A stretch of DNA of 64,000 nucleotides from a virus, in the IMG/VR virus record IMGVR_UViG_3300027801_002650, positions 1-64,000 of that record; one strand, given 5' to 3'. A model generated the notes under the pieces. The model had not been told where the DNA came from. It saw only the letters and a list, made by a program, of their open reading frames with translations, and did not search any database. Both the position numbers and the translations under genes were made by a program. The number at the start of each line of letters is the position of its first letter. Position 1 is the first letter of the stretch. This document shows positions 34,673-42,027 of this stretch, piece by piece.

Positions 34673-35553
34673 CGTCATTTTGTAATATAGACTGCCCAGG
34701 TTGTTTCCGGCAAGTCAAAAGGGATAAGGTTGATCATCTTCTAAACAAAAGCATGATTACTTTAGATCAGATTAAAACATGGCTGACATACAAGAACTTT
34801 CCTAACGCAAAACTGGTCAACTTTTGTGGATCGATTGACGAACCTACCTTACATCCTGATATGTTGGCAATCTTAGACCACCTTGACGGCATAGACATTA
34901 ACATATCATCGAATGGCTCAACTAAGACAGAAAAGTTTTGGGGCGAGTTAGGAAAAAGAAAAATATCTGTTTTCTTTGGTCTTGACGGCATAGACCAGGA
35001 GTCACTTGAAAAATACAGGATAGGTGCAAACTTCAAAAAAGTGCAGGCAAATTGGAGAGCATTCATTAAGGCAGGTGGCAAAGCAACGTGGCAGTTTATA
35101 GCATTTGATCACAATGAGCACTTGATGGATGACGCCAAACGCATGGCAAAAAAAGAAGGATTTACTGACTTCAGATTGATTTATTCTCATAGAAATGAGA
35201 ACCAAGAGTCTAAGAAACTACAAAGAAAAGAAGAACAGACCATTGTATGTAAATATGGGGAGCAAAATAGAATCTTTATTAGTCACACAGGTGTGATGCT
35301 CCCTTGTTGCTTTTTGAACTCAGAGTTCCTACAGTCTTATGCTACAAAAGAATACCATACTGACTTTCAACAACTGTTCAAAAATACAGGTGACGTGCTG
35401 AACAACAGTTTGAAATATGCTGAGCCAGACGAAATCATTGACGGGGAATTGTGGAAAGAAATCGTTTCGTCGTGGGATCACAAACCAATATCAAGGTGTG
35501 AAACTACGTGCAAGCAAGCAAAGCAAGATGTATTTCTTGGAGAGACATTATGA
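34615..35553 (+). CDS. Radical SAM protein with C-terminal PCC cluster domain (class 2, no. 3)
   Basis: 312 aa from TTG at 34615; GTG at 34630 has GGAG nine bases upstream and may be the real start. SFCNIDCPGC has Cys23, 27, 30; CGSIDEPTLHP replaces GGE, almost the same as in the protein at 23767; SSNGSTKTEKFW and FGLDGIDQESLEKY follow. The C-terminus has VCKYGE, GVMLPCCFLN and CETTCKQA. Starts within the class 1 gene. It ends by ATGA overlap with the methyltransferase-like gene. Confidence 0.9.
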   Translation: MEKKSVWSRESIEWIDVELTSFCNIDCPGCFRQVKRDKVDHLLNKSMITLDQIKTWLTYKNFPNAKLVNFCGSIDEPTLHPDMLAILDHLDGIDINISSNGSTKTEKFWGELGKRKISVFFGLDGIDQESLEKYRIGANFKKVQANWRAFIKAGGKATWQFIAFDHNEHLMDDAKRMAKKEGFTDFRLIYSHRNENQESKKLQRKEEQTIVCKYGEQNRIFISHTGVMLPCCFLNSEFLQSYATKEYHTDFQQLFKNTGDVLNNSLKYAEPDEIIDGELWKEIVSSWDHKPISRCETTCKQAKQDVFLGETL

Positions 35554-36281
35554 AGATAAGTGATTATCGTGAATATGCTAATCGTCTATCTGCATTACGA
35601 GAGAAATTGGCCGACATTGAAAAGGTCTTTTACAATGTTGAAAAAGAACAACGGGCGACGAAGTATGCTCAGGTAGGCAGGTGGATAGAGGGCAATCTGT
35701 CACAAGATTATTCACAGTCCTGGGAAGACTCAATGTCTGCTCAACAGTACGAATCTAAAAAATGGATGGTCGATGAAATAGCAAATCTTAAACCAAAGTT
35801 TGAATACTCCGAACCCTGCCACATTGAGGTTGTTGGTTCTTGGTTCGGGTGGCCATTGATGGAATACATTGATCATGCCTTTCCCAATATAAAACAGGTA
35901 GACCTGTATGATAAGGATGAACTGTGCCATCCTGTCATGGCTCAATACAAAAATCACTTTGCCCCTAAATATTCAGTCCACCAATTTGGTGATTGGTTTG
36001 AAAGAACTGATAAAAGAAGAAGGCAGGTGATCATTAATACTTCTGGTGAACACATGTCTAACATTTCTGCGAACAAAGAAATGTTCAAAGGAAATCCTCT
36101 TATTATCATAATGTCAAATGATTATTTTGATGGAGATGGCCACACTCACTGTGTCCCTGACGTAGAGGAACTTGTGCGTCAACAAAATCTCGGGGAAACC
36201 TATTACACTGGTACACGATCAATGCAGACTTATAACAGATTCATGGTGATTGGGAGAATGCATGCTGAAAGTACTGACTGA
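35550..36281 (+). CDS. SAM-dependent methyltransferase-like protein
   Basis: 243 aa from ATG 35550 (ATGA overlap with the previous stop); a longer in-frame start at 35508 would overlap more. After a helical N-terminal segment comes HIEVVGSWFGWPLMEYI, a glycine motif of the class I methyltransferase fold, with VDLYDKDE as the second strand and the acidic residue that would hold the SAM ribose. RRQVIINTSGEHM matches the fourth strand region. Substrate unknown. A shortened relative seems to lie at 39941. Confidence 0.65.
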   Translation: MKISDYREYANRLSALREKLADIEKVFYNVEKEQRATKYAQVGRWIEGNLSQDYSQSWEDSMSAQQYESKKWMVDEIANLKPKFEYSEPCHIEVVGSWFGWPLMEYIDHAFPNIKQVDLYDKDELCHPVMAQYKNHFAPKYSVHQFGDWFERTDKRRRQVIINTSGEHMSNISANKEMFKGNPLIIIMSNDYFDGDGHTHCVPDVEELVRQQNLGETYYTGTRSMQTYNRFMVIGRMHAESTD

Positions 36282-37164
36282 CAAGGGACTGAAGACAGCA
36301 ACAGTCAGTCAATTAAAACAGAATACAAACTTTAAGGGATGGGTTTGCCAACCAAATCAATACGTTATTGACGTAGAGAAATGGACAGTTAGGCAAACAG
36401 TTTGCGGACACCCTGACGAACAATCTATTGGAGAGTTTGTCCCTATCAAAGAAACCATCTGCCCCAACGACAACTGTTTTTGTGGCAATGATATAGAAAT
36501 GAGAAAAGGAAAGACACACGATTTTCTTAAACTAATCAAACATGCCCCCGATAAGATTGACCCGTACAGAGGTGAGAAGATACTCGCCATCGATAATAAA
36601 AACAGAGTCAACGTCAACTTTTATACTGAAAAGAAATGCAATTATAGTTGCTCATACTGTGAACCTGAGAATCATTCATCTACTAAATCCATTGACATCG
36701 AAAAATACAAAGAGGCATGGAATACTGTAAATCCAAAAAATGTCTCTACCATAAATATATCTGGTGGCGAGCCAACACTCAACAAAAAATATATTGACTT
36801 TGTAAAATGGTTGAGCGAACACAATCCTTACGCACACATATCGACATCTACAAATGGATCTAAGTCTGCCGATTATCTTAGGCATCTTAATACATACTCT
36901 CACCTAGCGATAAGCATACATTTTGAATTTATTACAGAATCCTACATAAAAAAGTTACATAGGTTTCTTTCACACAGAAACGAAAACAAAAAGTCAGTAA
37001 GATTAAAATGCATGTTGCATCCAGAAAAAATCCAACAAGTAAAAAGTTTTATGGACGGATTCAAGGGATATCCGGACATCCAAGTTTCGGTCACTCCTTT
37101 GTGGACACCTGGTACAAAAGATATTATGGAATATGAGGAAGAAGTATGGAATTTAGTGACATAA
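36262..37164 (+). CDS. Radical SAM protein with the Cys-rich module at the N-terminus (class 3, no. 2)
   Basis: 300 aa from the ATG at 36262 (an in-frame TTG lies at 36250). The N-terminal 80 residues hold GWVCQPN (Cys29), TVCGHP (Cys48) and ICPNDNCFCG (Cys67, 72, 74), matching in order the C-terminal modules of the proteins at 29605 and 38189. The radical SAM motif KCNYSCSYC follows (Cys126, 130, 133), with ISGGEPT and STSTNGS. Total length is small and nothing is attached after the barrel. Substrate unknown. Confidence 0.9.
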   Translation: MLKVLTDKGLKTATVSQLKQNTNFKGWVCQPNQYVIDVEKWTVRQTVCGHPDEQSIGEFVPIKETICPNDNCFCGNDIEMRKGKTHDFLKLIKHAPDKIDPYRGEKILAIDNKNRVNVNFYTEKKCNYSCSYCEPENHSSTKSIDIEKYKEAWNTVNPKNVSTINISGGEPTLNKKYIDFVKWLSEHNPYAHISTSTNGSKSADYLRHLNTYSHLAISIHFEFITESYIKKLHRFLSHRNENKKSVRLKCMLHPEKIQQVKSFMDGFKGYPDIQVSVTPLWTPGTKDIMEYEEEVWNLVT

Positions 37165-38198
37165 GGCAAGTACATTTTGAACCATCACAGGGATGCAATG
37201 CTTCTTGTCCTATGTGTGACAGGAATCAAAATGGTGGGGCAGTTAATCATCACCTTACAAATGCTACGTGGACTGCTGAAGAGTTCATGAACAAGATAGA
37301 CTTTGAGTTTATCAAGAAAACCAACTTCTGGTATTTTTGTGGGAACCACGGGGATCCACATATGTGTGAGGACCTACCCAGAATTTGTGCGTGGATGAAA
37401 CAGAAAAATCCAGGGATTCGTTTACTTACCACAACAAATGGTGGAGCACGTGATGTGTCTTGGTGGGAAGAACTTGCACAATACTCAGAGGTCAACTTCT
37501 CCGTCGACGGACTAGAGGACACAAATCATCTCTATCGTCAAGGTGTGAGGTGGCAAAGGGTTGAGGAAAATATGGTAGCATTTTGTGAGGCAGGTGGTTT
37601 CGCGAAATGGACATTCCTTGTCTTTCGTCACAACGAGCATCAGGTTGAGGATGCTAGAAGATGGGCTACGGCACTTGGCGTAAAAGATTTTATTGTTAAA
37701 AAGTCAGGCAGGTATATCAACACTGCTACCCTGACTGAGAAGGATGGCCACCAAGCAGTCAACAAAAAGGGTGAAACGAAACAATACCTCGAGCAACCTT
37801 TGAATCCCAAATATCAGAACAAGGCACTGCCCCAGTACAAGGTGCTAGAGAAAAAGTATGGAACTTTTGATAAATACCTTGAGGTGTGTAAAATAGACTG
37901 TAAAGCAGAAGACAAAAAAGAAATCTATATCTCAGCAGAGGGATACACTTTTCCTTGTTGCTGGTTGGGTGGGCAACCTCTTAAGTGGTGGCGTAAACAA
38001 AAATCTGGTGATGTACATGATATGATTGGTGACTACGACCTGATAAACATAAAGAAGACACCCCTGAAAGAGATCATAACGGGTGGGTTCTTTAACCGAG
38101 TACAGGAATCTTGGACTGGTGACAGACTCAAGACCTGTGCGTTAAAGTGTAACTCCGGACAAGATAACTACGATCCTTTTTCAGCACAATGGCAGTAA
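37146..38198 (+). CDS. Radical SAM protein with C-terminal PCC cluster domain (class 2, no. 4)
   Basis: 350 aa. QGCNASCPMC has Cys17, 21, 24; FCGNHGDPHMC replaces GGE; TTNGGARDVSWW and FSVDGLEDTNHLYRQGVRW are close to the class 2 protein at 23767. The C-terminus carries VCKIDC, GYTFPCCWLG and CALKC. An insert around residues 190-240 makes it the longest of the four. It overlaps the class 3 gene upstream by 19 bp and the next by 10 bp. Substrate unknown. Confidence 0.9.
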   Translation: MEFSDIRQVHFEPSQGCNASCPMCDRNQNGGAVNHHLTNATWTAEEFMNKIDFEFIKKTNFWYFCGNHGDPHMCEDLPRICAWMKQKNPGIRLLTTTNGGARDVSWWEELAQYSEVNFSVDGLEDTNHLYRQGVRWQRVEENMVAFCEAGGFAKWTFLVFRHNEHQVEDARRWATALGVKDFIVKKSGRYINTATLTEKDGHQAVNKKGETKQYLEQPLNPKYQNKALPQYKVLEKKYGTFDKYLEVCKIDCKAEDKKEIYISAEGYTFPCCWLGGQPLKWWRKQKSGDVHDMIGDYDLINIKKTPLKEIITGGFFNRVQESWTGDRLKTCALKCNSGQDNYDPFSAQWQ

Positions 38199-39298
38199 AA
38201 TTCTCACAAACTGACTTTACCAAAATCCCTTGGGACGATATTGAGATGGTGGGGCAATGGACGATGCTCCATCGCGACCTATTCAATGTGTCGTGGTTGC
38301 TTGGTAGATACTGTAACTACTCCTGCAGTTATTGCTGGCCGTATGCTTCAACCAAAAAGAAAGATTGGAGATCGGAAGACCTCGTACTGCTTACTATTGA
38401 AGAAATCAAACGACAGGCAAGAGAACGAGGATTTAACTCGTTCCACTTCTCATTCTCTGGTGGAGAACCCACCGTAGTTCCTACTCTTATTCCTCTCCTA
38501 GACAACCTCCGTGAAGATATTGGAAACTGTAACTGGCTGTCTACACACCTTACCTCTAACATTTCACGGAAAATGAAATGGTGGGAGGAATATTGCCAAC
38601 TAACTAAGGACTTTCATCGAGTATCAATCACAGCATCCTACCATAAAGAGCATATCAATACTCCTGAAAAGAGAGCAGACTTTGCTGATAAACTTGAATA
38701 TCTTCAGTCACAGGATGTGCAGGTAACGGTCAACTCAGTAATGATACCCGAGAGATTTGATCACCTCTGGGAAGACGCCAACTACTTCCATGAGAGGAAA
38801 ATCAACGTGACGTTGAAACCTCAGTCAGATCCCACAGCAAGTTTTGTGGTTGATGGATACACTGATGAGATGATGAATATACTTCACAATGGTTTACCTC
38901 AGCAAGATTTCACTGAAAGAAAAAGGCAGGTTGTCAGACCTACGTCAAAGTTCCCTCGCATGAAAGCGATTGACGGCCAACATTATCAGATTGAAATGCA
39001 GGACAAGGACGGGAAAACATGGCGACTTGACCAGGCAGAGAGGTTCAACTCCTTTGGTTTTAATAAGTTCAAAGGTTGGGACTGCTCATCAGGGTATCGT
39101 AGCATAATCATACGGGAACCTGACGGGTCGATCAAAAGAAGTTATAGCTGCTCGGACGAACCTTTGGGTTATATTAACAAAGGATTTAGATTATTTGATT
39201 CTCCTATGCCTTGCATCACTGATTCGTGTGTATCGAGTGCTGACTCTAAAATACCAAAACGGAAACCCTCGTCAAACGCAGATCTATGGTCCAGCTGA
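38189..39298 (+). CDS. Radical SAM protein with C-terminal Cys-rich module (class 3, no. 3)
   Basis: 369 aa. WLLGRYCNYSCSYCWPY has Cys42, 46, 49; FSGGEPTVVP follows. The C-terminus has GWDC, RSYSCSDEP and MPCITDSCVSSAD, similar in order to the module in the protein at 29605 but with fewer Cys. About 35 residues precede the motif. Last of the fourteen radical SAM genes. The glycosyltransferase-like gene starts 13 bp before its stop. Confidence 0.9.
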   Translation: MAVKFSQTDFTKIPWDDIEMVGQWTMLHRDLFNVSWLLGRYCNYSCSYCWPYASTKKKDWRSEDLVLLTIEEIKRQARERGFNSFHFSFSGGEPTVVPTLIPLLDNLREDIGNCNWLSTHLTSNISRKMKWWEEYCQLTKDFHRVSITASYHKEHINTPEKRADFADKLEYLQSQDVQVTVNSVMIPERFDHLWEDANYFHERKINVTLKPQSDPTASFVVDGYTDEMMNILHNGLPQQDFTERKRQVVRPTSKFPRMKAIDGQHYQIEMQDKDGKTWRLDQAERFNSFGFNKFKGWDCSSGYRSIIIREPDGSIKRSYSCSDEPLGYINKGFRLFDSPMPCITDSCVSSADSKIPKRKPSSNADLWSS

Positions 39299-39978
39299 AC
39301 ACCCTGAAGTGGGGAGATAAATACGACAATCAATATGTCAATCGACTGTACAGTCTACTTGGCAAGCACCTTGATCTGCCATTTGTCCTGAGAGTGTGGA
39401 CAGACAATAAGAAAGGTATTACCAATGAGTGCGAGTTTCGTGATATCCAAGATCTACGTCCATACGACACAGAACGAATGTTCACGTATGAAAAGTTAAT
39501 GCTAATAAATAATGATGAAGCAGATGTTAATGGTTGGCTAGACTTGGACATACATATCAACAAAAACATAACACATTTGGTATCTCGACCTCATCCTAAC
39601 ATTACTTTTATCTGGAACTATTGGAACAATTTTGCTGATATGAGTCTAGGACCTTATGGTAAAGGATCATCCTGTCACGTCAATAGTTCATTTGTATTTT
39701 GGGACAGGAACAAAGCGACGTGGTTACGTGAGTACACTGATCAAAACTGGGAGAAAATTGCTTGGACATACAAAAGTCTGGATAAGTATTTGTTCTATCA
39801 GCATGTAAGAAATAATAGATTGAGTTTTTGGGGTGATAATATATTCTCCAATTACAACGTGAATGGGGTAGAAGGATGCGTGACGTTGTTCAACACCTCC
39901 CACCTTTATAATAACAATATATCTGTAATGAAAAAACATTATGAACTCCACGAAACAGATTTATTCATGGTTAGTTAA
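39286..39978 (+). CDS. Glycosyltransferase-like protein (GT-A fold), 230 aa
   Basis: The N-terminus LKWGDKYDNQYVNRLYSLL and PFVLRVWTDN resembles small GT-A glycosyltransferases of the GT8/GT32 type, and the DxD metal motif is in WLDLDIHI near residue 85. A Trp/Asn-rich acceptor region (FIWNYWNNFADMSLGPYG) follows. It would transfer a sugar from a nucleotide-sugar donor. It is the first of three small glycosyltransferase-like genes at the cassette's right end. Alternatives within nucleotidyl-sugar folds cannot be excluded. Confidence 0.65.
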   Translation: MVQLNTLKWGDKYDNQYVNRLYSLLGKHLDLPFVLRVWTDNKKGITNECEFRDIQDLRPYDTERMFTYEKLMLINNDEADVNGWLDLDIHINKNITHLVSRPHPNITFIWNYWNNFADMSLGPYGKGSSCHVNSSFVFWDRNKATWLREYTDQNWEKIAWTYKSLDKYLFYQHVRNNRLSFWGDNIFSNYNVNGVEGCVTLFNTSHLYNNNISVMKKHYELHETDLFMVS

Positions 39979-40348
39979 ACACGACGAACTAACCTTTGTC
40001 GCATGCAACGAGCTGGAACTGATGAGACAACTTGAAACCATGGGTGTAGAGGTCTGGAATATCAACTATGACATAAACTATAACACCGATGATAAAGTAA
40101 TCTGTAAAGATGCTATCTTTGATGACGTAGAGTTCCACGGATGCGTGGTTCATTGGAACTGCGAAAAGACCTACCCAATAGGCAGAATCCATAGTGGCGA
40201 GTTTATCCTCAGAGGAGACAACCAAAATCACAATGGTGACTGTAGTCCAATTAAAAACTGTGAACAACTGATTTCTCAGAATCAACTGAGTGAAGTTTAT
40301 GATATGTACCAGGATGGTGCTCACACATATGTATATGGAAGAACATGA
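39941..40348 (+). CDS. Unknown protein resembling the C-terminal half of the methyltransferase-like protein, 135 aa
   Basis: Starts inside the previous gene by 38 bp and ends ATGA on the next. By eye its second half (VVHWNCEKTYPIG..., DNQNHNGDCSPIKNCEQL, QNQLSEVYDMYQDG) aligns with the C-terminal part of the protein at 35550 (VIINTSGEHM..., GDGHTHCVPDVEEL, QQNLGETYYTGT). The SAM-binding glycine motif is missing, so it may be a non-catalytic partner or a degenerate copy. The alignment is weak and unverified. Confidence 0.5.
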   Translation: MNSTKQIYSWLVKHDELTFVACNELELMRQLETMGVEVWNINYDINYNTDDKVICKDAIFDDVEFHGCVVHWNCEKTYPIGRIHSGEFILRGDNQNHNGDCSPIKNCEQLISQNQLSEVYDMYQDGAHTYVYGRT

Positions 40349-40863
40349 CAATAGTCGTAATGGTTTGCACTGGCGATAAATACAATAAGAATGATGTTGC
40401 CAATATAGAATATCAATTGCACAACGTAGGGTTTGATTATGATCGTGCTCATGTAATCACAAGAGGCGAAGGATCAGTCTACGATAAACTCAAAATGTTT
40501 GAGCAATGTAAGAAAGACGAGAACTACGTCTACTTTGATTTAGACTTAATAATCAAAGATCCAATAGACGTGGTTAGAGATGAGTTTACTTTATTGTTTG
40601 CTTGGTGGAGACCGCCATTTCACACGCCACTTAACTCCTCAATAATGACATGGCGTGGTGACCGAAGTGATATAGCAAAAAACTTTAAACGAGAAAAATA
40701 TGACAAGGGAATAGACGAATATTTTTACAAAGAAGTCGAATATAAAATCTATGATAGAATAGCATGGTCTTGGTACTGGGACAAAAGAATGCACGATTTT
40801 CCTGTTTGTTTATTGAACCATAACGTAGAAACACCTGAATGGACTACAGAGTATATGCCGTAA
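40345..40863 (+). CDS. Glycosyltransferase-like protein, 172 aa
   Basis: Short GT-A-like protein: first strand TIVVMVCTGDKYN, DxD in YVYFDLDLIIKDP (residues about 61-73), then FAWWRPPFHTPLNSSIMTW as the likely acceptor-side region. Smaller than typical glycosyltransferases, so it is a minimal domain or part of a complex with its neighbours at 39286 and 40839. ATGA start; its end overlaps the next gene by 25 bp. Confidence 0.55.
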   Translation: MTIVVMVCTGDKYNKNDVANIEYQLHNVGFDYDRAHVITRGEGSVYDKLKMFEQCKKDENYVYFDLDLIIKDPIDVVRDEFTLLFAWWRPPFHTPLNSSIMTWRGDRSDIAKNFKREKYDKGIDEYFYKEVEYKIYDRIAWSWYWDKRMHDFPVCLLNHNVETPEWTTEYMP

Positions 40864-41501
40864 GAATCGGGGAAGGGTACGGTCTCGAACACGAAACAAG
40901 ACTCGAAAAGCAGTTAGATATTAATTGGATTCGAGACGAAGAGGAAGGAGTTGCACTCCAATGGAACAAGCTAAGAGCATTCGAGGGCGAGGATTGCCCC
41001 GTGGTGCTAATCGACATTGACTTAGAGTTCATGAACGACTACAAAGATTTGTTTGAGTTGCCTGTTAAGAGGGGCGAGTTCCTGACTACAAAAAACTGGT
41101 ACGGGCAAGATAATCCTACAGCAATACATTACAAAATCGCAGGAGGATTTTACAAGTTTTGGCCAGAAGACACCAAATATATTTTAGATACGTTCAGAAA
41201 AGATAAACAATATTGGCAAAATCACTACATCGCTGAGGGAATAACCTGCGGACCTGTCAATGGGGAAATGAATTTTGTTGAAGATTGTGTCAGAGGGAGA
41301 ATCGGTGCCACCCCTCTGAAAATGAAATTTGTTCCAGATGCGTGGCATACTAAATGGAAAGATAAACCTGAAAAGGAATATATTTACCATATGTCAAAAT
41401 TATATGATAATGAATATTTATGGTTGGGAGATTTCCACCCCGATATTAAGCTGGTACACTACCAGCAGGGGAAAGATTTGCCTCATCATCAGGAACCTTA
41501 G
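40839..41501 (+). CDS. Glycosyltransferase-like protein, 220 aa
   Basis: DxD motif in VVLIDIDLEFM near residue 58, after ALQWNKLRAFEG; AGGFYKFWPEDTKYIL and a C-terminal LVHYQQG follow, a common plan in small GT-A glycosyltransferases. It is the last gene of the cassette. Its last 56 bp overlap, tail to tail, the end of the minus-strand gene at 41446-42027, so there is no room for a separate terminator between the two convergent units. Confidence 0.6.
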   Translation: MDYRVYAVRIGEGYGLEHETRLEKQLDINWIRDEEEGVALQWNKLRAFEGEDCPVVLIDIDLEFMNDYKDLFELPVKRGEFLTTKNWYGQDNPTAIHYKIAGGFYKFWPEDTKYILDTFRKDKQYWQNHYIAEGITCGPVNGEMNFVEDCVRGRIGATPLKMKFVPDAWHTKWKDKPEKEYIYHMSKLYDNEYLWLGDFHPDIKLVHYQQGKDLPHHQEP

Positions 41502-42027
41502 TCATGACAGAATAATAAAGACTAAAAATCTCAAAGGGATCCTTGGACATGCGTATCCGTGATTTGATCTTTTTATCAGCATTCTGAACTTCCTCTTTCT
41601 CAAATATGTCCAACTTGAGTTTGAAGATATCCTCGCTTGTTGCTTGCTCTATAGTACTAAGAAAGACCTTCTCAACTACTTCTTTTATAACCACCTCTTT
41701 TACTGCTTGAGGAACTGCTGCTTCCTTGTTATTTGCTTTCCATTCTTTATACTCAGTGAATTCTTGGGCAGTTTCTGCCTCCATCACGTTCCATTCTTCA
41801 GTGGAAAGAGTTATCTTTCTTTCAAGTTCAGCATCACTACCATTTCCCCATTCCGGATCCATAAGGATTTCCTTAAAGGATTCCGAAGCATGGTCGACAA
41901 TAAAAATATCATGTTCATATTCACCGTATTCATTATGGCGAACGACCTCAATCGTGCTTGGGCGATCTAACTGTTTGTCTTCTTCTGGATTCGTTACCCA
42001 GTTTACCCATCTTGGTGTGTTTTTCAT
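41446..42027 (-). CDS. Unknown late-operon protein, 193 aa
   Basis: Family not recognised. N-terminal WVNWVTNPEEDKQLDRPSTI, an acidic middle, a Glu/Lys/Val-rich helix (AVKEVVIKEVVEKVF), then RMSKDPFEIFSLYYSVMTK. Cytoplasmic or virion-associated; no signal peptide. Its ATG overlaps the stop of the upstream fibre-like gene (ATGA), so it belongs to the minus-strand late operon. Its last 18 codons lie in DNA that also encodes the end of the cassette's last gene, so the C-terminus may have been reshaped when the cassette was inserted. Confidence 0.7.
   Translation of the reverse strand: MKNTPRWVNWVTNPEEDKQLDRPSTIEVVRHNEYGEYEHDIFIVDHASESFKEILMDPEWGNGSDAELERKITLSTEEWNVMEAETAQEFTEYKEWKANNKEAAVPQAVKEVVIKEVVEKVFLSTIEQATSEDIFKLKLDIFEKEEVQNADKKIKSRIRMSKDPFEIFSLYYSVMTKVPDDEANLSPAGSVPA

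Noticed and set aside
12363-41501. Cassette as a transposon or integrative element
   Set aside because: No integrase, transposase, terminal repeats or target duplication was seen at either boundary; the inverted repeat at 12331-12358 lies wholly on one side.
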